A DNA stretch of 64,000 bases from Globisporangium splendens (GCA_006386115.1 VFIW01000009.1:124001-188000), one strand, 5' to 3'. Counted from the first letter of the stretch, positions 22,370 to 34,248 are shown. Notes: generated from the sequence alone by a model not told the origin. Made by a program: numbers and translations.

Positions 22370-23272
22370 TCAATCCATTTCCGTGATTTGGGACTGAGCG
22401 TTCAATATACTCATATCACTCAAGCTTCTGTCTGTGTCATCGGTATCATATCCTCGACTCGCTTCGCTATCCGATTCGTAGGAACTTTCGCCTCTTCGAA
22501 GATGGACTTGAGATCCCGAAAGCTCGTTCTCCAAATAGCACTGGACACTCTGCGATAAGGTCTGTTGGGCAACTTTGAAGCGTTCGAAATCTGACACCGT
22601 ACTCTTAGCTTCTTGATGCACCACTCGCAATCTTACTCGTAGTTCGTTGATGTCGTCTTGCTGCTCAGAAACTAACGTAACCAGTGAATTGATCACAGAC
22701 TTGAGCATTCCTTCATTCATATCGGCGCTCTTCTTGCTCTTGCGCGGAGAGTATGGCGGATTCACAAGAAAATCACCATTGGGCAGCATCTCTAGTCGCA
22801 GACGCAAAGATCCGCGAGAAAGCTTGAGTTGCGCTTTCGAGTCGAACTCGGCAATCCCACTCTTCTCTGCGGCAACCATATGCGATTTCGATCTCTTGTG
22901 CCTGATCCAGCTTTGCACGTCGAAGGGGTTCCTCATTTTGAGTTTTCGCAGTCGGCAGCTTCGTCCCCCACGCCATACACGTCAAAGCGCATGAATGTGG
23001 GCACAACAAGAGGACTGACAGCAGATAAGGACTTACCACTTGCAGCGAATCCACCACCCTTCTTGCAGATCCACTTCCGCCGCAGCGGCGTCCACGATCT
23101 CCTGCCTCCTGTAGTCATACACTTCCCGCCCCCATAGCAGACTCCCTGCAACCCCCTCTCGTCTGTGCTTCATCTGCCCCGAACGCTTCTTTCTCGATAA
23201 TGGACACCGCGCGTTTGTGCGCCACGATTCTGCGATTTGGGCAACAAAGGAATGATGGTCCTTCAACTTCAA
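22370..23272 (-). CDS. Coiled-coil protein, unidentified, start uncertain
   Basis: Two exons on the minus strand join in phase: up to 23037 (ending DLQEGWWIRCK) and 22931-22370, across an intron with gtaagt and tgag ends. The joined protein is about 265 residues: a basic N-part, GWWIRC(K)WNPFDVQSWIRHK around the junction, a Ser/Lys-rich linker (PPYSPRKSKK), a predicted coiled coil (VNEL-type heptads in LVTLVSEQQDDINELRVRLR and HQEAKSTVSDFERFKVAQQT) and an acidic Ser-rich tail. The open frame at the 5' side begins without ATG (TTG at 23272), so a first exon probably lies upstream. I do not recognise the family. The tail-to-tail arrangement with RMD5 leaves only about 70 bases between stops. 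Confidence 0.5.
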
Positions 23273-23832
23273 CTCACGAGTCCTCTAACCTATTGAATTT
23301 CTTGAATTACTATTGGTTGGAGAGCCTTTTGCAGCAAAGAAACCTGCTCGATTAATTCTAGATTTCTTTCAATTAATAACTGGGTGAAAGCATCAAGCAG
23401 TTCGGTTACCTCTTTGTAAACTTGTGTACTGTTAAAAACGATAAATTGGAATGTCACGCATATCAGAAAAGGAGGACCTCACGGTGCTTCTGCGTCTCTT
23501 TGTGATGTGTTGCAGTGCAGCACTCTCACATTGGTGCATTGTGTGGAAATGGCTGCGCGCAGCTGTGCAGACGATGTGAGCTTAGCGCAGGTGAAGGAAG
23601 AGCTGCGCACCGCAGAGGCGTATCTCACGTAAAACGGTGCGACCGCTTCGACTGCGGACACCAGTGGTGCTGTCTATGATGGTGCGAACCTTGATGGACA
23701 GTCATGGGAGGCATTTGCAACAGGAGCAGGGCTCGCGCATGAAGCGGCACGTTCACAGATTCGCGCGCCTTTGAGTGGTATAAACTTAACTATGTAGCGG
23801 CATGCACGGCTCTGCAATGAGCTGCTCTTAAT
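23273..23832. other. Gap with a coding-like relic
   Basis: From an ATG at about 23550 a frame reads MAARSCADDVSLAQVKEELR, then TAEAYLT, then TAA, then continues NGATASTADTSGAVYDGANL and on for about 45 further codons. It could be a small gene with a 40-odd-base intron at gtaaaa..caccag, an upstream exon of the next gene, or a relic. Otherwise AT-rich. Confidence 0.3.
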
Positions 23833-26800
23833 ATGCTTTTGTTGGCACTAGGTGTGAATGCAGATGACAATTTCTTTCGTCGAAGACCAAAGACACGACC
23901 AGTGCTCTCGGTAAGAACAACGCAATAATCTCTCTTTCCATTTCAAGAGACTCGGCCATCCCTGAGTTTGACGACTCCGAATGTGTTTAGGAAGATAGAA
24001 GGAAGGAGATTCTAGCCAAATTGTCGTTAGAAAGGCAAGCTGCACTACGAGTGCGCAATGCTGGTTCCCCTCTGTCCTCTCCCGATCAGAGTGTTGCGGA
24101 ACAACGGCAAAGTAACTCATACAAGACACCCGATGAACGAAGCCAGTTGATCCAGAAGTTATTCCAATCGCATGACGACGCCTTCGGCATGGTGAGCCAA
24201 GGTGCGATGAAATTTTCTCAGAGAGATGATTATTCACCCGGCTCTGCTCCACCTAGCATTGAGCCTCCTCGGAGTGACGTCAGTGAGGATTCTGGTCGGC
24301 ACTCAGCGGTGTTTTCCGGCAATGACGATGAAGGAAGACTTTCCCACGCGTCTGATATCGTAGGGAAAGCCTTCGATGCTGATATCCAGCCACGTTCTCC
24401 AATGGACTTGTTCTATAGCCGTGACAAGGACGCTAACGCTGACGAAGAGCATCACTTGCTGGAAATGGATGAAGAAGAAACCAATGACCAAGCAGGAACT
24501 TTCAAAGTCCAGTACGAAAGAAACGCTGTTGAAATTGAAGGGAGTAGGACGGGCTTTGACCGCGATAGCCAACATTCCCACTCGCCATCTTCGCTCTTCG
24601 CCAAGATACTAGCGCGTGAGTATGAAGAGCCTTCTTCTGTGCTCAGACACAGTCGAAAATCGCTCGTGACACAAGATGACACCGCGCTTTCGAATGAAAC
24701 TCAAGTGAGCGGAACAACTGCAAACCCAAATCCGAGACGGAAAACTGTACCACGGTCAAGCCAAGAACAATACCAGGAGTCTGCTTTGGATTTCTCATCA
24801 CCAAGCCAAGGAGCATACGACCGAAATCAAACCACTTTGGACAATTCGAAAACGTTCAGAACAGATAATGGCTCGATTCGGCATGTCCCACGTCGAGCAA
24901 CTACCGTGCCAGCTTTGCCAAAGCGTATAGAATACCTCGCGCAGCCGTGGAACGACAAGTTCAATGAGCGTGATAAACAAAGGCTATTGCAGGAGATGGA
25001 GAGTTTTCAAGAGTGCACCTTCCGACCAAACTTGACAAAGCCCCAGCTTAGAGTTCAGTCAGGTGACAAGGCAGTGCGAACAAACGACCCGTCAAAGCAG
25101 CACGCGCCGTCGTCTCACGGTACAGCCTCATTTCCCTGGCTGATGCTAAGCCCTCGGCGAATGTCTAGCCCAGCAGAGAGAAAGAAAGTCACTTGGTGCA
25201 ATCTGAAGAAGTCGAGGGAGAAAATGTTATTGAGCGGCTGCATCTTGATGGAGCAGTAAAATATGAGCAGCGTGAGTGCGCAAAAGCAGCGCTTGAAGCA
25301 CAAAAACTGCGAGAATGCACATTCAAGCCCGAGATCAACAATAACTCGAAATGGATGCTCGATATGTCTCAGTATAAACCGATCCACGAGCGAGTCTCTG
25401 GTATTCAGCGCGCAAAGGTAGCGAAACTCTTTTTCGTCTGCAATACACTACCATATGCACTAATAGTAGCGAAAATTCGATGTCTAGGCGGACTGTATCA
25501 AGGAAATTTAAGAGAAACTGGAAGACGAAGAGGGTGGTTTGACATCGTTTACTCCATCGATAAATCCTCGGAGTCGTGAGATTGCGGAGTCCGTACTTAT
25601 CGAGAAAGAGCTTGAAGAAGCTGGCTATGACAGTGTGTGCGGTGATAATTCCGACTATCCTCGAGTGATTGAGCCGCCTAAAGTCACAGATCGACTCGTT
25701 AGTGACGCTGAAAAGCAGATCGAGAAGCGCGTTGCCATTCAAGAGTACTATGATGCACTTCATCAACAACCGTACGCGCCAAAGATCAGCGAAAAGTCGA
25801 GCAAACTTGTGCAGCAAAAGCCGGAATTCAAAATGGATTTTGTATCGCGTCAGATATACTTTCAGTCGCGAGTACAAGAAAAGCTAGAGGCTCCAGAAGA
25901 TTACTGTGAGCGAGCTCAAAATCATGGCGAGCGAATCACATTCAAACCTGACATTGACAACGCCAACTCTGTTCTGAAAAAACTGAGACCTGATCGGTTT
26001 GCTGAAAGCAAGAATGAAAAGCTGTATCGGATGATCTACAATGATCCAAAAAAGACAGAACTGAAGAAACAAAGGTTGCGTGAGGAATGCTACTCGCAGT
26101 ACACATTCAAACCTGAAATCAATCCGATCTCGAAAGCACTTGGACGGACGTCGACCCTGGATGAGCTGTCGCATCCTGTGATTGACCTGGTGCAGGATCA
26201 GACGGCGCTAACAGCTTCACCAAAGCGAAAGTCGACGTCGAAATCAACGCCACAGTCCAGGGCTGCTTTGCAGCAGTATTTTGCCGGGAAACGCTTCCGG
26301 TCTCGGGTAGCTCTAGAAATGGATCAAGCCGAAAAAGTAGAGTGCACGTTCCAGCCAAACCTGATCGCCAAGCCGCGACCAAAAGGAGTCAGCAGCAGTA
26401 CAAGCAAACTGAACACAAAGCAGCACCAAGGTAAATCTGTTTGGCGATCCGACAATATTCTGCACCTGATTGAGACAGATCGACATAAGAAAGCAGCAGA
26501 GCTTGAAGCCAAGCGGAACGCGTTAGAGCTGAAAGAGCTCCAAGAATGCACGTTTCAGCCAAATACACGAAAAGGCGAAGAAAAGTCAACAAAGAGTAAA
26601 GCAGCACCTAGTCGTGATGTTACTCGAAGAGTGAAGCAACACGACGAGTCCACGCAGAAGCCAGTGATCGTGCGTGGCCTCGGCCGCTTCCTGCAGTTGA
26701 AAGAGCAAGCAAAGAGGCTGCAAACCGAGCAAAAACAGCGAGAAGAGAAGGCATTTCGACCCAACGCAACTTACGAGCCTCGAAGTTACACTGTACCAAA

Positions 26801-26957
26801 GCCGTTCAATTTGTCAGAGCCAAGCAAAGAGGCGATCCGAAGACGCCTGAAGCTTCGAGAAGAAAGAAGAGCGAAGGAGAGGAACGAGTGCACTTTTGCG
26901 CCGCAGACTATCGAGTCCCGACATCGAGAGGTACTAGAGAACATCCTCAATGAATAG
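23833..26957 (+). pseudogene. ECTFxP-repeat protein, reading frame apparently interrupted twice
   Basis: Exons 23833-23910 (MLLLALGVNADDNFFRRRPK) and 23991 onward join across an intron with gtaaga..gtttag ends. The product would be about 1000 residues, charged and mostly disordered or helical. It holds eight copies of a short motif (E)CTF(R/K/Q/A)P(N/E), at about 25014, 25312, 25946, 26103, 26341, 26545, 26754 and 26886, each followed by a basic helix. Such repeats occur in large proteins of flagellated protists; a link to zoospore cilia is only a guess. Two lesions: the frame changes between about 25169 and 25193 without usable splice sites, and after the intron 25418-25487 an in-frame TAA (25509-25511) sits inside an otherwise continuous helix (ADCIKEI stop EKLEDEEGG). 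Downstream sequence stays open for 480 codons, so decay is recent or the lesions are sequence errors. Confidence 0.6.
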
Positions 26958-27031
26958 ACACAAAAACACATGTCTTCTTTGCATAATGGAATATTTACTT
27001 CGTTCATAATTATTTGCTTTCCGTTTCTTTC

Positions 27032-27931
27032 TTACAGCTCAGTGAGTTCACGCATGGTGAAGTCAAACACTCGAGCGCATTCCTTGAAGGCGGGGCGACG
27101 GCAGAGAGGGCACGTCGTGCTCGCATTGAACCAGTCAATGATGCAGTCTTCGTGGAACTGGTGGTTGCATGGGAGCTTGACCATCTTGTCAGTCTCGTTG
27201 CTGTGGTGGTGATGCTCGTCAGCCGGGTTGTGGTCGTCAAGGCAGATACAGCACGTTTGCTTCGGCGACGAGACTCCATCAGCATCCACGTCATCGAGCG
27301 CCATGATGGCATCCGTTTGGCGGCGCTCTTCTTCCTTTTGAGAGTCAGGGACGTCCAAGAACTCTTCCAGCTGCAAAAACACCTCGCGGAGCTTGCTGTA
27401 TGAGAGCGAGTCGTTTTCTTGCGTGTTGTACAAGTACACCGAGATATCAGCGTACGCGTCGAGGAGTTTGCGCACAAACTCTTGCAACCCCTGGAGACGC
27501 TCCTTGATAATCTGTTCAGTGTCGCATCGCATGTGTTTGCGAGGGAAGTTGGCTGTGATCTGGTTGCGCAGGGAGTTCGAGACCAAGACAAACTCGTTCG
27601 TCTCGGCCTTTTGGGACCCTCCAAGTTGAACTTCCCACTCACGGATCATCTTCAGCAAGTCTCGTCGGAAGAAGAAAAACTCCGAGTATCGCTTCTCAAG
27701 TGCCCAGGAGTCTTTGTCACCAGCAGCAGCACGCACAGTGCTCTGGATCTGCAGCTTGTAGACCGTGAAGCGCGTGGCATCGTAGTTGAGCGTCGCGCAG
27801 AGCGTCTTGGTCTTAATCTCCATCTTGTTCATCTCTTGGTGGCGCACCTTCAAGAGGCGACGGCAGTGGGAGCCAGCGAACAGGTCAGCGGTTGGCGAGG
27901 AGAGCATCTTTGGAGAGGAGGAGGTTGACAT
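27032..27931 (-). CDS. PX-RING protein (copy A)
   Basis: 299 residues, single exon. PX domain at about 53-168 with RYSEFFFFRRDLL (81-93), FPRKHMRCD (129-137) and IIKERLQGLQEFVRKLLD: the phosphoinositide-binding RYSEF arginine and the PxxK-like and ERxxGL elements are present. A C-terminal RING-H2 follows: C227-x2-C230, C255-x-H257-x2-H260-x2-C263, C274-x2-C277 (CCIC..LPCNHQFHEDC..CPLC). An acidic linker with a His run lies between. Likely an endomembrane-bound E3 ubiquitin ligase. The open frame continues upstream to 28135, but an Inr-FPR promoter match lies at 28037-28055, inside it, and both paralogs begin just before (L/K)xRHQE-like sequence, so I chose ATG 27931. Paralogs at 38.8 and 53.6 kb. 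Confidence 0.85.
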   Translation of the reverse strand: MSTSSSPKMLSSPTADLFAGSHCRRLLKVRHQEMNKMEIKTKTLCATLNYDATRFTVYKLQIQSTVRAAAGDKDSWALEKRYSEFFFFRRDLLKMIREWEVQLGGSQKAETNEFVLVSNSLRNQITANFPRKHMRCDTEQIIKERLQGLQEFVRKLLDAYADISVYLYNTQENDSLSYSKLREVFLQLEEFLDVPDSQKEEERRQTDAIMALDDVDADGVSSPKQTCCICLDDHNPADEHHHHSNETDKMVKLPCNHQFHEDCIIDWFNASTTCPLCRRPAFKECARVFDFTMRELTEL

Positions 27932-28036
27932 GGTGTGGAAGGATCGTTTGGGGCTACTCGTCATCACACGAGCGACGGAGGATGGTGGTCCGGGAGGAGG
28001 GTCTTCTTCGCTGCTGCTTTGTCTTGTGCTCCACAA

Positions 28037-28055
28037 GGCAAATTGGATAATGAGC
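28037..28055 (-). promoter_or_regulatory. Oomycete Inr-FPR core promoter match
   Basis: On the minus strand GCTCATTATCCAATTTGCC is a near-perfect fit to GCTCATTYBNCAWTTT. It lies about 110 bases before ATG 27931 of the PX-RING gene and rules out the longer open-frame start at 28135. Confidence 0.65.
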
Positions 28056-28135
28056 GCTCTGCGAGACTGCGCGGCAAGACGGCAAAGGCGGCAAGGCTTC
28101 GACCAGAGTGTAGGTAAAGCATGGACCCATCTCAC

Positions 28136-30740
28136 TGGTTAGGGTAATGTGTGGTCACCAACCAATCAGCGTGCACCATTTTGGAAAAAAAGAAAACACT
28201 ATGAGATAAAGTATGTGTGGGTTCGCACACCCAACCGCAGCTGCCTGAGCCGACTCACTCTACCTACTGTACCGACCTCAAAAAAAAGAAGCTGACTTGT
28301 AGTTTGTATGCACAAGTGGTTAGGTCTTGTCATTGAGTCTTGCTCACATCTCATGCCGAGTTTGTCCGGATACGGCGGGGGTATAGGTGTGGAAGTGGAG
28401 GTTAACGGGTGTTAAAGCGCGGGTTTGATGGGTGAGATGAGTTCTTGTGGTTGGAAGCGATGATGTGACATCCGCGCTTCCATCATTTCCTTCTTCTTCC
28501 TGTCTCTGATGGCAGAATGTGCAGCACCCCCTGGCGTCAATGGGTAAAGTGTGCAGCGTTTAACACAAGCCAACTGCGCGCGATGAGTGGTAATAGCTTG
28601 CCAAATGGAATGAGCTCTCGAGCATTGAGCTGAAGCTCTCTGAATGCGCAGTCGACGCTGGTGGAATCAGTAGTGCCTGCTGCACGAGCCACCCAGCTGG
28701 TTACAACGCCACACAAACTGGTGAGCAGGGATAGGTTTGATGGTTGACGCTTGGCGACCATAAACGGGACGAGTAAAAGTGTAGGTGGGACTGACTCGTA
28801 GAGCACAACAGCAGAGCAGAGCTGCTGTGTTATGACTGCTCTAGATATCCCAGGCTTGGACTTCAGTACGGAAAATGGAGCAATACTCACTGAACGAAAA
28901 GCGCTGGCATTGATGCTAAACACAGCAGAAGAGCAGGGACTCCTGGCACATGCAGCATTGCATTCCATCTCTTGCATCTTGTTGTGGTGTCTTTCATGAT
29001 TATTGAAAGAAGCAAGGTGTGTGTTCTGCTCTAGAGCAGTGTGGTCCTCACTTCTAACTAAAAGCTCTGTGCTATTTTGCACACATTCTGCTGGAGATGG
29101 GCGGAACTCTCGCCAAGAAAAAGAACCCCAGTAGGAATTTGTATGTGACCTTTCGTTGCCATATATAGCCAATGGTTGATGCAGAATTGGATTTTCAACC
29201 AATCCATGTACGGATTCTCTTCGGCGCAAATCGTCACCCATCTTCGGGATCCACATGGACAACTCGAAAGAATACACTCATACTCAGAGCGCTCCTCAGC
29301 AATCTTTTCGTGCAGCAGAGCGCCATGCCACTTGCTCTCGGTTCTCTTTTTCTCAAGCTACAGCTTCCAAGGCGACCCGCTGCAACTTGTCAACTGGACG
29401 CCATGCCACGTCATTTAGTCCACTGCATGGTTGAAGTCAGACAAGACATGCACATGACGATAAATAGCAGCATTGTGGCATTCTCTATCGTCTTATGACA
29501 GGGCACAGGCTGCTCCAGTCACGCTTTAGAGCAGCGTCAACATATTGCTAAGTAGAAGTCTAGTACTTGAAGTAATCTTTCATGAACGCAGTATCCTCGT
29601 ATCTCGATGTGAAGCTGCTCTGTGTTGCATGTATAGTGCTATCAATGCACGTGCTTTACCAAGCACAGCGCCTTTTTCGCCAGACTCCGGTTAGCAGAGA
29701 GGCGCATTAACATAGTAGTAGCTCTGATTTCTGTTGCAGCACCGTCAGCAGCGTCTGCCAGTTGTTGTGTTGCACTCAATATCGAGACTGTCAGAGATTC
29801 GCAATTGGACTATGTAGTTGCGCGAGTCGACGTTGAATTTGGCGCTCAGTGTTCGCGTGCTGGGACTTTCGGAGGAATTGAGTGATCTTGAAGACCATGG
29901 CCGCTGCCGGTGTTTGCCATCGAAGTTCTGGCGGAAAGTGACGCGTAGACTTGACTTCACAAACGAAACTCAAACGTATGAGTGCGTGTAATTGAGTTTC
30001 GTTTGTGAAGCCAAATCCTTCCAAGTAGTATCGATCGAGTGAGCAAGAGTACTATGTGCTAAAGAGTTCATTTTCAGAAGCCAGATTCAGTGTTCTTTCT
30101 CTCCTTCTCATCGCAACTACAACCACCACAGTTCTCAACACCAGTATTGTATACATCAGTGCTTCGATTTTGTGCATTAGAAACTTAGGCATCGCTCTCA
30201 CGCTATTGTTACAGGTGCACACTACTTTCTATCACCACGTATTGCCAACCTTGGGCTCCCAGATTATGACATCACCTGCATCATGTCTTGTGTGGCACTA
30301 GATAATTGGGTACGTTGGTGTGTCCAAAAGTGCACCCGTAGAACCAGGTTGCATCGCCATTTCATAGTACCATTTTGAGACCTTGAGAACTCTGCAACTG
30401 CGCAGGCGCTAAATTGATGCTTGGTTTCCAACGAATCCTCGGAGTCCACATGAAATGATCTGAGAACCGACCAACCAGTGAACCTCACTTGACTAATCAG
30501 TATGTTTTGAATTTGAGAAGAAGGATCGAAAAAGAAACACTTTAGTTGGAATGAGCGTATCTTTTCAGCATTTCTTCATGCGCTGTTGTCGAATGCACAT
30601 CTAGGAATGCAGAAGTGGATGGGAATTTCTGATACAATCTAAGCAAGTTATGCAGCACCAACAACTACTGCTGAACATCTAACAACTCTAAGGTCTACAT
30701 AAACAACATTGAAAGCATTGCGGCGTGATCATCCATCCTT
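28136..30740. other. Long gene-poor gap
   Basis: Contains a 246-residue minus-strand open frame (28537-29277) without motifs or clear codon bias; possibly a decayed gene but not supported. A perfect hairpin lies at 29955-30010. Remaining sequence is AT-rich with short frames only. Confidence 0.4.
29955..30010. repeat. Perfect 19-bp inverted repeat (hairpin)
   Basis: CTTCACAAACGAAACTCAA (29955-29973) and its exact reverse complement (29992-30010) flank an 18-base loop. No T-run follows the stem and no gene is adjacent. Confidence 0.85.
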
Positions 30741-31289
30741 TCAGCAAGGCACCATGTGCTCAACCATCCAATGCGCATCTTCGGGGGAGAACGAGAGAGG
30801 CTCGTACGATTGGACTAGCGACATTAGGAACTGGTCGTTCCTATAATTGCCAGCCTCTTCAAAGTCGAGACTCAACATGAAGTCAGCGCCAGGAACCGCG
30901 TGGAGGAGATTATCACCGTCGCTTGCATCGGAGTCCGAGCTCTCCACGTCTGCGGATGGCATGTACGAGCTTGCTTTCTGGGCAACACGATCGCTCATGA
31001 GCTGCTCCGCTTCAACAAGGCTGCGCTTTCGTCGAGCAATCTTTTCCCTGTACCTTTGCGCGTGAGTCATAGTCTGGCGTGTCGTACGTGTGCCGACATG
31101 AGCCGCAATGAGCTTCCATGGTCCAGACGGGAACTGCTCTAAGCCTTCAAGGAATCGGTTGTGCTCTTCGGTGGTCCACGGCCGCCCACATCGCTTGGTT
31201 TCCTGTTCTGGCTGTTGCGTCTGCTCGAGTCGAATGATCTCGGCGTTGTTGACGAAGTATTGGCTCTTGATGTGGTTGCTAATCGTCAT
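30741..31289 (-). CDS. Single-repeat Myb protein, HAQ(K/R)Y class (copy 2)
   Basis: 182 residues from ATG 31289, chosen because all copies begin M(T/V)I.. followed by the SQYF box. N-box: MTISNHIKSQYFVNNAEIIR. Myb repeat: GRPWTTEEHNRFLEGLEQFP, GPWKLIAAHVGTRTTRQ, TMTHAQRYREKIARRKR. C-box: LMSLVQSYEPLSFSPEDAHW, then MVEHMVPC. All three blocks are intact, so this is a complete member, closest to copies 1 and 3 by eye. The middle is acidic (SSDSDASDGDN). The open frame continues upstream of the chosen start but with different composition. Confidence 0.85.
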   Translation of the reverse strand: MTISNHIKSQYFVNNAEIIRLEQTQQPEQETKRCGRPWTTEEHNRFLEGLEQFPSGPWKLIAAHVGTRTTRQTMTHAQRYREKIARRKRSLVEAEQLMSDRVAQKASSYMPSADVESSDSDASDGDNLLHAVPGADFMLSLDFEEAGNYRNDQFLMSLVQSYEPLSFSPEDAHWMVEHMVPC

Positions 31290-32353
31290 GGTTTTGATGG
31301 AGTGAGGTGGGGTGTGAGGCGAGCGTGCTAATCGAAAGTGTGATTGTTTACGCTTGAGGGAGGGCTGCGATGACACCGTCAACAATTTGGCGATTTTGAA
31401 TCTGGGGGTCGATTGAGCGCTGCGACTGGGACCACGAGTCAAAACCAGACGACCGTAGTGGTGCTGTCATGGTGCCCGTCAGCACGTGTGCTCGGAACTC
31501 TGGGAGGCTGCCACCTGGAGTCGATACTCAGTGGAGTCAATTTCTAGTTTTTGATGCTCGTTTTTGCACAGGGAGCAGCTCATCCTGCAAATCCACTGGT
31601 GGTGAGTGATTGTCAGGCACCATGATTCGGTGGCAGGACTAAACATTGCACCATTCATCACACATCGCACCCAGACTACAATCGGATTTTCTGCAGCATG
31701 TGGCATTAGCTAACTTTCGGATTCGGAGCTCTTGATTTGTTTGCAGCTGGTGGCGATGGGTTCATCTTTTGAGGAGGAGCGAGCTGCTGTTCAGTTTCAA
31801 GTGCTGGTGCAAGAGCAAAGGGGAAACGTGAAGCCGCAATAGGCAAAGTGCAGCGTTGACGCAGATTGCAGCTAATGGTTGGTGTAGAATGGTTTCCCGT
31901 TGAACTGAGCTCTTCTACTTCGAGAGTATAGTAAGTGCAGGGGCAAGCGGAGGATCGGCAATTCGGTTGTTTTTGCATCGAGTGTACTAACGCAGCATTG
32001 AGATTGATTGCTCGATGAGACGAATCACGTTGCCTGTCAGTATGCAGTGTTGACACAGCTCCTGAGTAACCCGATGTGCAATCTTTCGGTTATTTTTGAA
32101 ACAACGCAAGTTGAACAGCTCGCTGGGTAATCTGGCGATTATGAACGGATTGGACGCAACAACATGAAAAGTGAGTGTCCAGGCTAATTGGAGAATGTTA
32201 CGCAGGCAATGAATTTTCTTGGCTGTATTGCAATCGTTCGAGATAGGAATAGGACGGACAATTCGTACCGTAGCTGCAGCAACTACGGTTGAAATCTAAC
32301 AACATCACAACATACAGTGCGTGGAGGTCATCGCCGTCGCGTAGGTCCTCTAC
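31290..32353. other. Intergenic between two minus-strand Myb genes
   Basis: 5' region of copy 2 and 3' region of copy 3. Short frames without motifs. No gene supported. Confidence 0.45.
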
Positions 32354-32908
32354 TTACTGAGAAGCTGGTGCCAAGTGCTCTACCATCCATTGCGCGTCTT
32401 CAGCAGAGAACGGGACCGGTTCATATGACTCGGCAAGTGAAAGTAGGAGCTGTTCGTCCATATCATTGTCGGCCTCTTCAAAGTTGAAGTTCAGCATGAG
32501 ATCAGTGTCGGAAATTGCCTGAAGGAGATCATCGTCATCGATTCCGTATGAATCCAAGTCTTCTGCTTCTGTGGCTGGCGTACCGTGACTGATGGTCTGG
32601 GGTACAGGGTAGCCGTTCAAGTGTGCTTCAGCAAGGGTACGCTTTCGTCGAGCGATCTTCTCTCTGTATCGCTGCGCGTGAGTCATAGTCTGGCGCGTCG
32701 TACGCGTACCAACACAGGACGCGATGATTTTCCATGGCCCAGATGGAAACCGTTGCATGGCTTCGAGGAATCGATTGTGCTCCTCTGCGGTCCACGGCCG
32801 ACCGCTTCGCTTTGTCTTCTTTTCTGGCTGTTGTGATGATGGTGGGAGTCGGATGATTTGAGCGTCGTTGACGAAGTATTGGCTCTGGACGTGGCTGGTA
32901 ATGGTCAT
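32354..32908 (-). CDS. Single-repeat Myb protein, HAQ(K/R)Y class (copy 3)
   Basis: 184 residues, single exon, complete: N-box MTITSHVQSQYFVNDAQIIR, Myb repeat with W39 (RPWTAEEHNRFLEAMQRFP), W59 (GPWKIIASCVGTRTTRQ) and MTHAQRYREKIARRKR, acidic middle (ATEAEDLDSYGIDDDD), C-box LLLSLAESYEPVPFSAEDAQ then WMVEHLAPASQ. The stretch 32628-32899 is base-for-base identical to the reverse complement of 34258-34529 in copy 4, while the 3' half differs. Confidence 0.87.
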   Translation of the reverse strand: MTITSHVQSQYFVNDAQIIRLPPSSQQPEKKTKRSGRPWTAEEHNRFLEAMQRFPSGPWKIIASCVGTRTTRQTMTHAQRYREKIARRKRTLAEAHLNGYPVPQTISHGTPATEAEDLDSYGIDDDDLLQAISDTDLMLNFNFEEADNDMDEQLLLSLAESYEPVPFSAEDAQWMVEHLAPASQ

Positions 32909-34248
32909 GATGGCGATTGAGCGATGGTGGCAATGTACGGTGGTCGTGCGCTTTGGTTTGGTTGCCTAATTATTGTGGAGGGTGGTTTGTTGTCAACTTG
33001 GTGGTAATTTCGAAACTGGTAGTCCGCTCGTGCGCTGCGACTTGGAGCCAAAAGTATCCATACAGCAGTTGGGATGCGCCATCACAACGACGCTCGTCAC
33101 ACTTGGTTCACTTGCGCTTTCACCAGAAGACACCAATCAATCTGATACTTGTATTCAGTTGGACGTTTTGGTGCACGTGACTGGCTGGCCTTTCTGCATA
33201 TATCTACAGAAAAAGTGAGTGATGGTCAGCCACTCGTTCGGTGGCAGAAGAGAAGAGTGGGTGGTAATTTGACCAATCATATTGCCCAGACAGTAGTTGA
33301 TTTCAGTGATTCGTGGCAGCAGTGAAGCGTTCAGCTATTGGATTTCTAACCAATGGAGAGCTTCAGTTTTTGAGGAATGAGAGAGCTCAAGAGCAAGTAC
33401 AACAGAGTACGCTGTGCAACTTCAAGAGCAGTTCCATCTAGACAGGTTTCACGCATTTGTGCAGGATTAGCTCATACTCTGCAGAGCAAGCAGGTATCCT
33501 TCCACAGCCATGAAAATCACAGTTATGGTCTTTGAAGGATTGCCGCAACCCGGCTCCGCTTACAAACCGTTCATTATTGAGATGGCTTCCAATTTTGAAT
33601 ACACTTTGTATTGCCCAGAGTCTACCAATGCTCAAAACATCGTTTAGTTAGCGAACTACAACCTTGGGCAAAAGAAAGCAGAGGTGGAGAACCACCACTC
33701 ACTGTTTGCCTGCGCCACGAATAAGCTCCCACTTGATACAACTCTGCGTCGCTTTTTGTCGTCCGCTAATGATGAACCCACACTTTTCCAGCATCAAGTT
33801 GCTCCAATGTGTACTGGAGAGGACACATTAAGAAAGTTAATGGCTTCGTTTTCTCGCACTCTGATTGGCTCACGGAGACGTCACGTTGCTAAACTTGGAG
33901 ACAGGACAAATGACCATCACTCATATTTGCATCTACAACGAGAACCTAACTTCCCAATCCTGCAAAGTCAAGGTGCAAACGTCACGTGTCCGAAAGGAAT
34001 CGACTTACCTGAATACTGTTCGTAGTGGTCATCGAGAAAGAAAGTAGCCACTTGCGGACGTGCAACTTGACACGGGCGTTCTAGAAAAGTGGAGAACTCA
34101 TGAGGACGCTCATGCGTCTTGGAGTGGCTGCTGATGCTAAAGTCATTACGAAACTGCAGGAACAACTTCACATAACTGCAACTCCTTTTCCAAAATTCCT
34201 TTACTTTCACCAGAACGCAAAATCTACTCCACATGCACAGGCAACATC
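32909..34248. other. Spacer between inverted Myb copies 3 and 4
   Basis: About 1.3 kb separating divergently transcribed copies. Holds both 5' regions. Short frames (for example 33684-34025) show no motif. The identity shared by the two genes stops at their first codons, so this spacer is not itself a palindrome. Confidence 0.5.

Noticed and set aside
27932..28135. N-terminal extension of PX-RING copy A
   Set aside because: Lies across the probable transcription start (28037-28055) and is absent from the paralogs.
28537..29277. 246-residue minus-strand frame
   Set aside because: No motif, start context or codon bias; could be a decayed gene but cannot be supported.
32909..34248. Idea that Myb copies 3 and 4 are arms of one long palindrome
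   Set aside because: Flanks and spacer show no symmetry; identity is confined to 272 coding bases.
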